A DNA stretch of 64,000 nt from Arthrobacter sp. Marseille-P9274 (GCF_946892675.1 NZ_CAMPOV010000003.1:434001-498000); one strand, 5' to 3'. Counted from the first letter of the stretch, positions 23,234 to 32,175 are shown. Numbers and translations are program-made. Notes: a model not told the origin generated them from the letters alone.

Positions 23234-23905
23234 GTGCCGGAGATTCGTTTCAGGCCGAAGTACATCTCGTTTGACTGCTACGGCACGTTGATCCATTTCC
23301 AGATGCGCGAGGCAGTCGAGCCGTTCCTCATCGGCCGGCTCGCCCCCGCGGAGCTGGACCGCTTTATCGCGGTCTTCCGGGCGTACCGGTTCGACGAGAT
23401 CCTGGAGTACGCACCCTACGACCAGATCCTCGAATCTTCCTACCGCAGGACCTGCCGCAGGTTCGGCCTCGACGCCGAAGCCGCGGCGATCAAGGCCATC
23501 ACGACGGCGGTGCTCAACTGGGGCCCGCATCCCGACGTCCCGGGCCCGCTGGCAAAAATCGCGGAGCATTTCCCGCTGGTCATCCTCTCCAACGCGGACG
23601 ACCGCCACCTTGCCGCCAGCGTCCCCAGACTGGGTGCCCCGTTCCACGCCGTCCTCAGCGCGGAACAGGCCGGGGCCTACAAACCCCGCCTCCAGGCCTT
23701 CGAGTACATGTTCAACGCCCTGGACGCCGCACCGGAAGACTTCCTGCACATCTCATCGCACCAGCGCTACGACATCATCCCGGCCTACGACCTGGGCATC
23801 CGGAACAAGGTCTACCTGGACCGCGGCTACGACCCTGAACTGCCTCCCTACGAGTACTTCTCTGCCCGCACCCTGGCTGACGTCAACACCGCCCTGGGGA
23901 TCTGA
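23234..23905 (+). CDS. HAD-family hydrolase, type II haloacid dehalogenase-like
   Basis: A 223-residue soluble protein with the four HAD motifs: ISFDCYGTLI (nucleophile Asp), LSNADDRH, YKPRLQAFEYM (Lys) and HISSHQRYDIIPAYDLGI. The order and spacing are those of haloacid-dehalogenase-like members. The start is GTG at 23234 with AAAGGA eight bases upstream. It lies 72 bp after the BCCT gene, in the same direction, so it may belong to the betaine unit. The substrate is unknown; the subfamily also includes phosphatases and phosphonatases. Confidence 0.82.
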   Translation: MPEIRFRPKYISFDCYGTLIHFQMREAVEPFLIGRLAPAELDRFIAVFRAYRFDEILEYAPYDQILESSYRRTCRRFGLDAEAAAIKAITTAVLNWGPHPDVPGPLAKIAEHFPLVILSNADDRHLAASVPRLGAPFHAVLSAEQAGAYKPRLQAFEYMFNALDAAPEDFLHISSHQRYDIIPAYDLGIRNKVYLDRGYDPELPPYEYFSARTLADVNTALGI

Positions 23906-24189
23906 CCCGAAGCGTCGCGCGGCGGCGCCCGGCGCCGACATGACAAGCCGCTCCGCTGACCGGAACCGGGCCCCCGGACGCCGCTCTACCGGCGAACGGC
24001 AAGGTCAAAGCGGCACCGGCGTTTCCCGGACGCAGGCTCCGGCAAGGCCCGGACGGCCAATTGTGACAAACACTGCAGTACAGACTGGGCCGCGAAGCCG
24101 CAGGTGCTCCCCTGGCTCAGTACGGCTGGACGCCGATAACGGCTGGCGCTTAGGTCGCGAACGGGTTCCGCGATTCAATTCTCACGCGT
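23906..24189. other. Gene-free stretch, nothing recognised
   Basis: Between the HAD gene and the IS256-type remnant. No coherent frame. Confidence 0.35.
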
Positions 24190-24645
24190 CTCAAGATCGC
24201 GCGACGATGATGCAGGGCGTCCGGGCGAGACCGGGAACCCTTGATGCGTGCGGGAGTCCGTTTAACGGCGGATTCTCGAGGCACGTCCATCTCCACCGGG
24301 CCGATTTTGTCAGGACGGTCTTCGCGCGCATGCCGTTGCGGGAATTCTCGCTTCCGTGCCCGCTCACGTCGTGTTTCTCGTACCCGAGGTGCTCGTCCAT
24401 CTCCGCTTCCAGAGCGGTGTCCAGAACATTCTTCGTCAGGGGTTCAATAATCCGCCCTGCCCGACGAGCTCGACGCCCTGCTCTTTGGCCTAGGTCAGGA
24501 GATGCTCGCCAGCTCTTGCTGATCCTCATCCGTCGGCACGAGCTCAATGTGTCGCTCATGATCAGTCTTCCCGGCCAAGCAAAGCCTGGCGTGTCAGACC
24601 AACCTCGAATCCACCGTCATTCACACACTCTCCGCTAAATGAGAC
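24190..24645 (-). mobile_element. IS256-family insertion sequence remnant
   Basis: The minus-strand frame around 24300-24460 reads EPLTKNVLDTALEAEMDEHLGYEKHDVSGHGSENSRNGMRAKTVLT, the conserved N-terminal block of IS256-type transposases. The preceding segment (about 24480-24560) carries the family's start in disrupted frames, and the outer end near 24640 looks like the IS left end. After KTVLT the frame is damaged and the rest of the transposase, including the DDE core, is missing. Not mobile by itself. Confidence 0.75.
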
Positions 24646-24702
24646 CTCGACCTTGTCTGTCGTGGTCTGAAAGTTCTAAAGTTCGCGGCGATCTCAACTG
24701 GG

Positions 24703-24723
24703 ACGTCTGATATATCTAGACGT
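24703..24723 (+). promoter_or_regulatory. Palindromic operator upstream of the intact GntR gene
   Basis: Arms ACGTCT (24703-24708) and AGACGT (24718-24723) flank GATATATCT. It sits 42 bp before the GntR start, suggesting autoregulation. Related cores lie at 17291-17306 and 13131-13144. Confidence 0.6.
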
Positions 24724-24764
24724 AGGCCGGGACAGGGCCAATGGAACGGATGGAGGGGCCCGGC

Positions 24765-25415
24765 ATGGCAGAGGGAACGATTGCAGTCGGCCGGACGCGC
24801 GCCGAGCATGCTTATCTTGAGTTGCGCGAACGCATTATCGACATGCGCCTGCCGCCGGGGGCGGCCTTGGACGAAGAGGCGCTGATGACCGAGCTCGGGG
24901 TGGGACGCACTCCTATGCGCGAGGCGGTCAAGCGGCTGGAGTCGGACCGGATGCTCACGGTCTATCCGCGCCGTGGCACGATCATCGCCGATGTAAACAT
25001 CAGAGACCTGAAGGCGATTTCCGATGCTCGACGCGTGCTGGAAGCCTTCGCGGCGCGCCGGGCGGCTGAGCTGGCCACGGATGAGGACCGGGTAAGACTG
25101 AAGGAGTGCTTGCAGTCTCTGGCGGAGGCTGCGTCAGAGTCCAACCGGGCATCCATCGACTTGGATGAACAGATCCACCGGACGGTATATGCGATCATGC
25201 GCAACAGCTACGTGGAAGCGACGCTGACCCAGTACTTTAGCCTGTCCCAGCGGATGTGGAACTTCGTGCTGTCGGGTATGGCACCGATTACCGGCAATGT
25301 GCAGGAGCATGTTGCCCTGCTGAGTGCGATTATCGACGGCGATGCGGACCTTGCAGCGGCAATCGCTGAGGAGCATGTCACGCATTTTGAGGAGCTGGTG
25401 CGCAGCGCCCTGTAG
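24765..25415 (+). CDS. GntR/FadR-subfamily (FCD domain) transcriptional regulator
   Basis: A 216-residue regulator. The N-terminal winged helix (AEHAYLELRERIIDMRLPPGAALDEEALMTELGVGRTPMREAVKRLES) precedes an FCD ligand domain (DARRVLEAFAARRAAELAT, the IDLDEQIHRTVYAIMRNSYVE segment, LSAIIDGDADLAAAIAEEHVTHFE). GGAGGGG at 24752-24758 favours the ATG at 24765 over the upstream ATG at 24741. It has a decayed near-copy beside dimethylglycine oxidase (16778-17311), and on its own 3' side lies a fragment of the oxidase, so it is probably the original regulator of that betaine-derived operon. Confidence 0.9.
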   Translation: MAEGTIAVGRTRAEHAYLELRERIIDMRLPPGAALDEEALMTELGVGRTPMREAVKRLESDRMLTVYPRRGTIIADVNIRDLKAISDARRVLEAFAARRAAELATDEDRVRLKECLQSLAEAASESNRASIDLDEQIHRTVYAIMRNSYVEATLTQYFSLSQRMWNFVLSGMAPITGNVQEHVALLSAIIDGDADLAAAIAEEHVTHFEELVRSAL

Positions 25416-25429
25416 CCTGCGTACCAGGC

Positions 25430-25481
25430 TCACCAGGGGCTCGGGCAGCCGGTGGCGTCGATGCGCCGGCCGAAGTACTCG
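25430..25481 (-). pseudogene. Fragment of the dimethylglycine oxidase 3' end
   Basis: The minus strand reads VEYFGRRIDATGCPSPW. About 49 bases match the C-terminal codons of dmgO (near 16627-16677, [17 protein letters not shown]) with one substitution and a small indel. It lies directly 3' of the intact GntR gene in the same convergent relation as dmgO and the GntR copy at 16.7 kb. Confidence 0.75.
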
Positions 25482-25597
25482 ACGCAGGTGCTCGCCCAGC
25501 CGGGAATGGCGAAGCCCACCAGACCGTGTCCGACTGATTCGATCAGGCCGACATCGATGAGTCTTGCCCGGTAGTTGCTCACGGTGCTGGGGGCATC
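25482..25597 (-). pseudogene. Possible C-terminal fragment of an ATP-binding/HTH protein
   Basis: The minus-strand frame reads PSTVSNYRARLIDVGLIESVGHGLVGFAIPGWAS, similar to the winged-helix tail of actinobacterial AAA ATPases (SNYRxxLIxAGLIE...G.V.FALPG). It runs in frame into the dmgO fragment. Weak call based on about 35 residues. Confidence 0.35.
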
Positions 25598-25619
25598 CCC
25601 GAGTGGTTGACCAAAGTCT

Positions 25620-25964
25620 CTAGATTCTATCGACGCGCAGATCGCGATGCTCGGTGTAACCGAAAGGCACAGAGCGGCTAAGACTTACCACTGCCCGTCC
25701 GTTCTCAAGACGTGAGATCAATACGCCGCATCCCCGATCCTCCATTGCCTGCTCAATCATGCAGTCAACGGCAAATTCGATATTCATGTCCATGGTTTGT
25801 CGATCGCTGAAGACAACTTCAAGACCGCCGATTCGGCTTGTTTCCAACTTTTCACCTCGCGAGACCTGGTTTTGCGAAACGCTATCAATGATCAGGTGAT
25901 CTGAACAGTGAACTTGGTATAGCTCCCACAACGAGAGTGCGCGCTGCGCCAAGTGCCTTGACAA
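25620..25964 (-). CDS. Hypothetical protein
   Basis: A 114-residue frame, not recognised. The second half (MDMNIEFAVDCMIEQAMEDRGCGVLISRLENGRAVVSLSRSVPFGYTEH) looks like a compact alpha/beta domain with normal composition, while the first part is less convincing. Its promoter would overlap the plus-strand promoter at 25958-25986. No ribosome binding site of note. Confidence 0.4.
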   Translation of the reverse strand: MSRHLAQRALSLWELYQVHCSDHLIIDSVSQNQVSRGEKLETSRIGGLEVVFSDRQTMDMNIEFAVDCMIEQAMEDRGCGVLISRLENGRAVVSLSRSVPFGYTEHRDLRVDRI

Positions 25965-25986
25965 GGATCAGCGAGGAGCCTAGTGT
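25958..25986 (+). promoter_or_regulatory. Promoter of the 26-31 kb sugar-acid operon
   Basis: TTGACA at 25958-25963, a 17-bp spacer, TAGTGT at 25981-25986. The same pair of boxes, with an 18-bp spacer, stands in front of the second copy at 43302-43331. The operator-like sequence starts at the end of the -10 box, the standard place for repression. Confidence 0.7.
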
Positions 25987-26005
25987 TCAGACCACCTGAT
26001 CACCT
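25986..26005 (+). promoter_or_regulatory. FadR-type operator, site 1
   Basis: TTCAGACCACCTGATCACCT; its reverse complement contains the 19-mer AGGTGATCAGGTGGTCTGA, also found at 38339-38357 and 43283-43301. It overlaps the -10 box of the promoter in front of the isochorismatase-like gene. Confidence 0.7.
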
Positions 26006-26063
26006 GCTGTGTACGCGGTGCGGGCCTATTGCTTTCTTGCCATGCCTGTTTGAGGAGGAAAAG

Positions 26064-26768
26064 ATGTCGCTGGACTTCACGTACGAAAACATTGACAAGG
26101 TTATTGACCGTTCGCACTGGGTTGCTCCGGAGATCGATCCGCAGAGGACGATGCTGTTGGTGCTGGATATGCAGAAGGCCTGTGCCGAGCCCGGCGGTGC
26201 GATGTACATCCCCAGTGTCGGCGGCGCGCCGGAGGGCAAGGACACCGTTCAGCCGGTCCTCAACGTGCTGGAGGCCTGCCGGGCCAAGGGCATCCCGGTG
26301 GTGTGGTCGCTGTGGGGCCTGCGCGGTGACGGCAAGGACGCCGGGTTCGCCGACCGCAAGTGGGGCCTGGAGGGGCAGCTGGCCGAGTTCCCCGGTTCCT
26401 GGGGCAACGGCGGCGACGAACTGGTGGCGGAACTGGTTCCGGCCGAGGGCGAGCCCGTGATGCGCAAGCACCGGTTCTCCTCGTTCTACGGCACCGCGCT
26501 GAACGAATACATGCGCCGGGCCGGCGCCGACACCCTGGTCATTGCCGGGCTGTCCACCGCCTGCTGCCAGATCACCACCGCGATCGACGGGGCGAACCAG
26601 GACTACAAGATCATCGTCCTGGCCGACACCACCGCCGCCGTCCCGGCCGGCGATATCGAGAACACCCCGGAGGGCTACGGCCAGCACTGGGAGTTCCTGC
26701 GCAATATCCAGGCCCACCACGGCGACGTACGCACCAGCATCGAGTTCCTCGAACTCATCGGCGCCTGA
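26064..26768 (+). CDS. Isochorismatase-family cysteine hydrolase, copy 1
   Basis: A 234-residue protein with the cysteine-hydrolase triad: Asp in LLVLDMQKACAEPGG, Lys in MRKHRFSSFYGT, and Cys in GLSTACCQITTAIDGANQDYKIIVLAD. The family hydrolyses isochorismate, nicotinamide or other small amides and carbamoyl compounds; the substrate here is unknown. A strong GAGGAGGAAAAG ribosome binding site precedes the ATG. First gene of the operon and identical to the gene at 42445-43149. Its presence in both arms of the sugar cluster suggests a role in that pathway rather than a general one. Confidence 0.88.
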   Translation: MSLDFTYENIDKVIDRSHWVAPEIDPQRTMLLVLDMQKACAEPGGAMYIPSVGGAPEGKDTVQPVLNVLEACRAKGIPVVWSLWGLRGDGKDAGFADRKWGLEGQLAEFPGSWGNGGDELVAELVPAEGEPVMRKHRFSSFYGTALNEYMRRAGADTLVIAGLSTACCQITTAIDGANQDYKIIVLADTTAAVPAGDIENTPEGYGQHWEFLRNIQAHHGDVRTSIEFLELIGA

Positions 26769-26835
26769 CCAGCAACCCCCGGCCGGCACCGCCCGGTTCA
26801 CATGCAACCCTGCAACACGCAAAGGAACACCAAGG

Positions 26836-27363
26836 ATGTCTCTTAACGGCAAGCACGTCGCCCTGCTGATCGAGGACGAGTACCAGATCCTGGAAGGCTG
26901 GTACCCCAAGCTGCGGCTGGAAGAAGCCGGTGCCCGCGTCTCGGTCATCGGTTCCGGAACGAAGAAGAGCTACGGATCCAAGGAACACTACCCGATGGAT
27001 GCCGATGCTTCCGCGGCCGAAGTCGCTGCCGCCGACTTCGACGCGGTCATTGTTCCCGGCGGCTTCGCACCCGACAACATGCGCCTGCACCCCGAAATGG
27101 TCGCCCTGGTACGCGACGCCCACCAGGGCGGCAAACTCGTCGCCGCGATCTGCCACGGCGGATGGATGCTCGCCTCCGCCGGCGTCCTGGCCAACGGTAC
27201 CCGCGCCACCGGCTACCAGCCCATCCGCGACGACGTGGTCAACGCCGGAGGCACCTGGGTCGACGAACCCGTTGTCATCGACGGCAACGTCATCACCTCC
27301 CGCACCCCCGTGGACCTGCCCGCCTTCGGCGCCGCCCTGGTCCACTACCTCGAAAACAACTAA
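26836..27363 (+). CDS. DJ-1/PfpI-family protein, copy 1
   Basis: A 175-residue class I glutamine-amidotransferase-like protein. The PfpI pattern is VALLIEDEYQILEGWYPKLRLEEAGARVSVIG, an AVIVPGGFAPDNMR segment, and the nucleophile elbow ICHGGWMLASAGVL with the reactive Cys. Members are glyoxalases (methylglyoxal), deglycases or peptidases. In a sugar-oxidation cluster a carbonyl-detoxifying role is plausible but unproven. It lies 67 bp after the isochorismatase-like gene; an identical copy is at 41850-42377. Confidence 0.88.
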   Translation: MSLNGKHVALLIEDEYQILEGWYPKLRLEEAGARVSVIGSGTKKSYGSKEHYPMDADASAAEVAAADFDAVIVPGGFAPDNMRLHPEMVALVRDAHQGGKLVAAICHGGWMLASAGVLANGTRATGYQPIRDDVVNAGGTWVDEPVVIDGNVITSRTPVDLPAFGAALVHYLENN

Positions 27364-27422
27364 CCCCAGCAACCCACAGGCCCACCCGGCTGGCCGTCCC
27401 TGGCCCGCCAGAAGGAAGCATC

Positions 27423-28547
27423 ATGAAAATCACCAGCGTAACCGCGACTCCACTCGGAGTGCCTCTCGATGAGGAACTCAGATGGGGCGCCATGGTTGTT
27501 AATGTCAAGGGCGGAGTCGTCGTCAGGATAACTACCGACGAGGGGGTCGAGGGCATCGGCGAGGCTGGTTTTTCGGCCGCCTATTTCCCCACCGTCGGTC
27601 CGATCATCAACGGGCAGCTCGGGCCCATGCTGGTCGGTCGGGATCCCCGGGACATCGGCGCTCTTTGGCAGGAAATGCTCAATGCCACTCATATGTGGGG
27701 ACGCCGCGGCATCGAAACCTATGCTTTGAGCGGCATTGACATCGCCCTGTGGGACCTGCTGGGTAAAACAAGCAACCAGCCCGTATACCGTCTGCTTGGT
27801 GCATCCAAACCGAAGGTCCGCGCGTACTTCGCTCCCTCACTGAAGCCCACGCCAGCCATCGTCGAAGAAGTCAAGGAAGCCGTCGACAACGGCTTCACCG
27901 CCATGAAGCTGCGCGTGACCGGCGATCTGGCCTCCGCCGTCGAACTCATCGGCTCGGTACGCGATGCCATAGGCCGGAACCCAGACATCATGGTTGACGC
28001 CAACATGTCCTACGACCGCCGCGGCGCCTACGAACTGGCCAAGGAGCTCGAGCCCTTCCGCCTGACCTGGCTCGAGGAGCCGATCCTCGCACGCAGCCTG
28101 AGCCAGTACGTCGAAGACAACACCTGGCTCAGCGACCGCATCAATATCCCTCTGGCTGGCGGGGAATCGTTGTTGACACGGTACGAGTACATCGACCTGC
28201 TCAGCCGCCGAACGTTCGACGTGCTCCAGCCGGACTGCACGAGCGTCGGCGGCATCACCGAGGCAAAGCGTGTCGCCGATATGGCCAGCGCCTGGAACAT
28301 CACCTGCGTTCCCCACATCGCCTGCTCGTCGGGAACCGGGATCGCCCTGGCGGCAGGTCTGCACATGATCCTGGCCTGTGAGAACTCCCCCATGATCGAG
28401 TTCGACGCCTACGGCGGTCCGGGCTGGGACGGCCTGCTGGTGGATCCGTTGGAGGTCAAGGACGGATTCGTGCAGGTTAAAGATGCTCCGGGCCTGGGAG
28501 TGGAACTGAGCCCCTCCGCCTTTGACGTCTACCACCTCGACCTCTAG
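27423..28547 (+). CDS. Mandelate racemase/enolase-superfamily sugar acid dehydratase
   Basis: A 374-residue protein. The capping domain comes first, then a barrel with K-L-R at AMKLRVTGD, metal ligands VDANMSY (Asp), LEEPI (Glu) and LAGGESL (Glu), and the catalytic Asp/His dyad LQPDCTSVGG and VPHIACSSGTG, plus IEFDAYGG near the end. This set of residues is that of acid-sugar dehydratases in the mandelate racemase subgroup. Together with the KDG-type kinase and KDPG-type aldolase that follow, it should dehydrate an aldonate to a 2-keto-3-deoxy acid. GAAGGAAG precedes the ATG. The exact sugar cannot be read from sequence. Confidence 0.88.
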   Translation: MKITSVTATPLGVPLDEELRWGAMVVNVKGGVVVRITTDEGVEGIGEAGFSAAYFPTVGPIINGQLGPMLVGRDPRDIGALWQEMLNATHMWGRRGIETYALSGIDIALWDLLGKTSNQPVYRLLGASKPKVRAYFAPSLKPTPAIVEEVKEAVDNGFTAMKLRVTGDLASAVELIGSVRDAIGRNPDIMVDANMSYDRRGAYELAKELEPFRLTWLEEPILARSLSQYVEDNTWLSDRINIPLAGGESLLTRYEYIDLLSRRTFDVLQPDCTSVGGITEAKRVADMASAWNITCVPHIACSSGTGIALAAGLHMILACENSPMIEFDAYGGPGWDGLLVDPLEVKDGFVQVKDAPGLGVELSPSAFDVYHLDL

Positions 28548-28577
28548 ACCAGACCGCTCCCCAGCATTAGGAAGGCA

Positions 28578-29201
28578 ATGATGACTACCGCCCCTACCGC
28601 CGAACAGGTTGCCGAGTGCATCGGCGCTGCCCGTCTCCTTCCGGTGCTGCGGACCCGCAGCGCTGAGGAGGCGCATGGATTGGCTATGCGCCTCCTCAGC
28701 CTGGGTTTGACCTCGGTCGAGCTGACTACCACCACCCCAGGATGGCAGCAGGTGGTTGCCAGCGTGCGCGCGGAGGCGCCCGAGGCTTTGGTAGGCGTTG
28801 GGACCATCGGTTCCGTGTCGGACGCTGAGGCGGCAGTGAGTGCCGGGGCACACTTCCTCGTCAGCCCTTACCCTGTGCCGGGCGCCCGGCAGGCCGCCCA
28901 GGAGCAGGGCACGCTTTTCATTGAAGGCAGCTTTACCCCGGGAGAGCTGGCGGCAGCCTCCAGCCGGGGCGTCACCAAGCTTTTCCCTGCACACGTCGGC
29001 GGAGTCTCATATCTGAAATCCATGCTGGCGGTCCTGCCGGGCGCGCGCATTATTCCCACCGGCGGCATTCCCCTGGCGGAGGTTTCGGCCTGGCTGAACG
29101 CGGGTGCCTATGCCGTCGGCGTGGGCAGCGACCTGTATAGCGGTGGGGATCTGGACGGAAAGGTTCAGGCCCTGCTGAGCAGTCTGGAGGCAAGGCCATG
29201 A
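28578..29201 (+). CDS. KDPG/KDPGal-type aldolase
   Basis: A 207-residue class I aldolase with Glu in LTSVELTTTTPGWQQVV, the segment VGVGTIGSVSDAEAAVSAGAHFLVSPY, and the Schiff-base Lys in GVTKLFPAHVGG, followed by IIPTGGIPLAEVSAWLNAGAYAVGVGSDL. It would cleave a 2-keto-3-deoxy-6-phospho sugar acid into pyruvate plus glyceraldehyde 3-phosphate. Its stop overlaps the kinase start (29198-29201), so the two are coupled. Confidence 0.9.
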   Translation: MMTTAPTAEQVAECIGAARLLPVLRTRSAEEAHGLAMRLLSLGLTSVELTTTTPGWQQVVASVRAEAPEALVGVGTIGSVSDAEAAVSAGAHFLVSPYPVPGARQAAQEQGTLFIEGSFTPGELAAASSRGVTKLFPAHVGGVSYLKSMLAVLPGARIIPTGGIPLAEVSAWLNAGAYAVGVGSDLYSGGDLDGKVQALLSSLEARP

Positions 29202-30136
29202 CCCGGATCGCGGCGATCGGCGAGGCCATGGTCGAGCTGACACACCAGGACGAGCGGACGCTTGCCCTGAACTATGCCGGTGACACGCTGAACACGGCAA
29301 CGTACCTGGCCAGACTGAGCGGGCCGGAAGTCCAGGTCGACTATGTCACCCGTGTGGGCAACGACTGGTACAGCAGCCAACTGGTTTCCTGGATCGAAAG
29401 TGAAGGACTCGGCTCCGCGTTGATTGACCGGGTGGAGGGCGGAACCCCGGGCCTATACCTGATCCGAACGGCATCCAACGGAGAACGCAGCTTCACCTAC
29501 CACCGCTCCGAATCCCCGGCCCGCGGCCTATTCGGTCCCGATCACGACCCGGAAGTGGCCGAAGCCCTCCAGGCCTACGACGTCGTCTACCTGTCGGCGA
29601 TTACCCTGCAGATCCTCAGCCCGGAAGCCAGGGAGTGCCTCTGGCAGACCTTGGACGGCGTCCGCCGGTTCGGGGGGAAGGTCGCTTTCGATTCAAACTA
29701 CCGCCCGGCAGGATGGACCAGCGCGGACGAGGCCAGAAGCGCCATCACTACGACCCTGAAGCGTACGGATTGGGCATTTCCGACGTTTGACGACGAGCAG
29801 GTGCTGTTCGGCGACTCGAATCCCGATAGCTGTGCCCGACGGATTCTGGAGTCGGGCGTCGGGGAAGTAGCAGTAAAAACCGGGGCGTGCGGCTGCCTGG
29901 TGCGCACGAATTCCCTGAAACAGACGGTCCCAGCCGAGCACGTGCCGGCAGTCGTTGACACTACCGGTGCCGGCGATTCATTCAACGCCGGGTACCTTGC
30001 CGCACGGATCAGGGGCGAGGCCCCGGGCGCTGCTGCCCAGGCAGGACATCGGCTGGCAGCCAAAGTTATCCAGTCGCCGGGAGCGATCATCCCGGCCACC
30101 GGCCACACTCGTTCTTGCCGGACCGTCGCGCCGTGA
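29198..30136 (+). CDS. 2-keto-3-deoxygluconate kinase-like PfkB sugar kinase
   Basis: A 312-residue ribokinase-family protein: IGEAMVELTHQDERTLALNYAGDTLNTATYLARLSG at the N-terminus, VAFDSNYRPAGW in the middle and DTTGAGDSFNAGYLAARIRGE with the catalytic Asp at the C-terminus. These are the hallmarks of KDG/KDGal kinases. It should phosphorylate the product of the dehydratase at the terminal carbon before the aldolase. Overlaps genes on both sides by four bases. Confidence 0.9.
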   Translation: MTRIAAIGEAMVELTHQDERTLALNYAGDTLNTATYLARLSGPEVQVDYVTRVGNDWYSSQLVSWIESEGLGSALIDRVEGGTPGLYLIRTASNGERSFTYHRSESPARGLFGPDHDPEVAEALQAYDVVYLSAITLQILSPEARECLWQTLDGVRRFGGKVAFDSNYRPAGWTSADEARSAITTTLKRTDWAFPTFDDEQVLFGDSNPDSCARRILESGVGEVAVKTGACGCLVRTNSLKQTVPAEHVPAVVDTTGAGDSFNAGYLAARIRGEAPGAAAQAGHRLAAKVIQSPGAIIPATGHTRSCRTVAP

Positions 30137-31011
30137 GGCGGCAGAAACCCGAAGTCGCCCTGGACGCCGACGCAGATCTGGCCGAGGGCCCCTGGTGGGA
30201 TGAATCGACACAGCAGCTCATATGGGTCGATATCTTTGCCGGCCAGATCCATTACTTCGACCCCTCGAAGGGTAGCGACAGCAGCATCAATGTTGGACAA
30301 CCTGTGGGCATGGCCGCCGGACGTGAATCAGGCGGACTGGTCTGCGCCCTCAGGGACGGTATCGGAGTGATTGAACCGGATGGGACCACGGTGTCATTGA
30401 CTGTGGAGATAGAGGCCTCGCGCCCTGGTAACCGGATGAACGACGGGGCCTGCGACCCGGCCGGCCGGCTGTGGGCAGGCACGATGGCTATGGATCTTAG
30501 CCCCGCAGCCGGCGGCCTGTATCGGATCGGCCCGGATCTCGAATCCAAGAAAATGATTGACCGCGTGTCGATCTCGAACGGGCTTGATTGGAGCCCGGAC
30601 GGCCGCACATTCTATTTCATTGACTCGCCTACCGGCCGCATTAACGCCTATGACTTCGACGTCAGCACTGGAACCATCAGCCGGCCACGCGTCCTCGCCG
30701 AGGTACCCCATCCGGTGGCGACACCGGATGGCATGGCCGTGGACGCAGACGGAACGCTGTGGGTCGCTATCTGGGACGGCGCCTGCCTGCACCGCTACAG
30801 CCCTGACGGGGAACTGCTGGAAGTAGTACAACTGCCGGTCTCCCGCGTCACCAGTGTGGCGTTCGGAGGCAGCAGACTGGATCAGCTCTTCATCACCACA
30901 GCCCGTCACGGCGTTACCGAACACTCGCTGGCCGCAGAGCCGTTGGCCGGGGCCATTCTCTGCCTGGACCCAGGCGTCTGCGGCATCGCGCCGCACCGGT
31001 TTGCCGGGTGA
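30133..31011 (+). CDS. SMP-30/gluconolactonase-family lactonase
   Basis: A 292-residue six-bladed propeller: LAEGPWWDESTQQLIWVDIFAGQIHYFDP carries the metal-binding Glu, then GNRMNDGACDPAGRLWAGTMAMD (Asn), SISNGLDWSPDGRTFYFIDSPTGRINAYD (Asn/Asp) and TPDGMAVDADGTLWVAIWDGACLHRYSPDG. The ligands for a calcium or zinc lactonase are in place. It would open an aldonolactone produced by the GMC dehydrogenase. I used the GTG at 30133, which overlaps the kinase stop as GTGA; a TTG six codons upstream is possible. Confidence 0.9.
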   Translation: MRRQKPEVALDADADLAEGPWWDESTQQLIWVDIFAGQIHYFDPSKGSDSSINVGQPVGMAAGRESGGLVCALRDGIGVIEPDGTTVSLTVEIEASRPGNRMNDGACDPAGRLWAGTMAMDLSPAAGGLYRIGPDLESKKMIDRVSISNGLDWSPDGRTFYFIDSPTGRINAYDFDVSTGTISRPRVLAEVPHPVATPDGMAVDADGTLWVAIWDGACLHRYSPDGELLEVVQLPVSRVTSVAFGGSRLDQLFITTARHGVTEHSLAAEPLAGAILCLDPGVCGIAPHRFAG

Positions 31012-31537
31012 CCCACCCCTCCCCCGGCACCCTTTCATCCCGGCATAGGCCACAAACCTTTTCCACGATTTCAAGCGACATAGACACAGCCCGCGTTGCT
31101 AATGGGATGCGGAGGGAACCGGTGAGGTCTTCCCGTTACCCAGGCCCGGAGCCGTCGAAAAAATCGTTCCTTCTGGTTCCATCAGCGTTGGATCCGTAAG
31201 ATGGGTCGCCAGGGTTTGGCTGCCGGCATAGGTCTTGACCGGGAACGCGAACCAGGAGCTCCTTTTTGAGGACGGGCCCCGGCGGCAGCATGGGTGGGAT
31301 GGGAATGCCAATCAGATGTCGAGCCGAAGGCAAGACGGATCGCGAAATCCGCCGATGCCTCAAGCGCTGTCTCGCCCGTTATCTCTCTACCGACGCCTCA
31401 ACGGCAGCCACAACAAAATCAGGGGTTGACGGGATTATAGAAGTTTCATAGAGGCAATGCCGGACCGTTCGGAGCCCCCGGTGCCGTCGCGGCTGGTGGA
31501 CGTCATCCGGCGGCCGAGGGACGTCGCCGGGACGATT
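31012..31537. other. Convergent intergenic stretch, nothing recognised
   Basis: Between the lactonase gene (+) and the DhaL-like gene (-). Several short frames exist but none resembles a known protein. Confidence 0.4.
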
Positions 31538-32173
31538 TCATCCCAGTGTCTTGGCAGCTGCTGAAATGAGAAGCGCCATTGAGGTTGACCCGGCATCCGC
31601 GTAGCCGAGCGTCCGTTCGCCCAGATAACTGGCCCGGCCCTTGCGGGCCATCATGTTTTCGGTCGCGTCCCGGCCGCGCTCGGCTGCGGCCGCGGCAGCG
31701 TTTAGGGCGTTGCCCACTTCCTCTCCGGAGGAGATTGCACGTTCGAAGGCGTCAACGGCGGGGGCCAGTGCGTCGTAAAGGGTCTTGTCGCCGACCGTTA
31801 CCTGTCCGCGGTCGACAATGCCTTGGGCGGCCGCTGCCAGGGCCTTCCCAAATGCGGGGCCGTCCAGAACTGCCAGGTCACCGCAGGCCAGGGCCATACG
31901 CAGGAAAAACGTGCCGTAAAGCGCCCCGCTGGAACCGCCGACCTTGCCCACCAATGTTACGCCCACGGTCTTGAGTAGCTCGTGCGGGGACGAACTGGAG
32001 TCTGTCGTGAGCGCAGTGGTGACCGCAGCGAATCCTCTTTGAAGGTTTGAGCCATGATCGCCGTCTCCGCTTGTGGAGTCGAGTTCGTTCAGCGCGTCCT
32101 TGTTCGTCTCAATGAGCCGGGCGCTTTCGTGGATCCACTCCCGCAGGTCCTGGACGTTGATTATTTGGGCCAT
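31538..32173 (-). CDS. DhaL-type kinase ADP/ATP-binding subunit
   Basis: A 211-residue all-helical DhaL domain. The metal/nucleotide loop is STSGDGDHGSNLQRGF, the glycine-rich segment is VGKVGGSSGALYGTFFLRMA, and the C-terminal signature is RKGRASYLGERTLGYADAGSTSMALLI. The Asp residues that hold the two magnesium ions look intact. The ATG at 32173 has GGGGAG at good spacing; an ATG at 32179 overlaps the DhaK stop. No DhaM-type phosphotransferase gene is present, so ATP is the probable phosphate donor. Confidence 0.9.
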   Translation of the reverse strand: MAQIINVQDLREWIHESARLIETNKDALNELDSTSGDGDHGSNLQRGFAAVTTALTTDSSSSPHELLKTVGVTLVGKVGGSSGALYGTFFLRMALACGDLAVLDGPAFGKALAAAAQGIVDRGQVTVGDKTLYDALAPAVDAFERAISSGEEVGNALNAAAAAAERGRDATENMMARKGRASYLGERTLGYADAGSTSMALLISAAAKTLG

Positions 32174-32175
32174 GG

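Larger units (their letters stand above)
26037..27387. repeat. Long inverted repeat, left copy (about 1351 bp)
   Basis: Matches the reverse complement of 41826-43176 over the same length. The encoded proteins (234 and 175 residues) are identical in both copies and the homology extends a little into both flanks, ending at CAGGCCCACCC. I compared translations and ends, not every base. Confidence 0.9.
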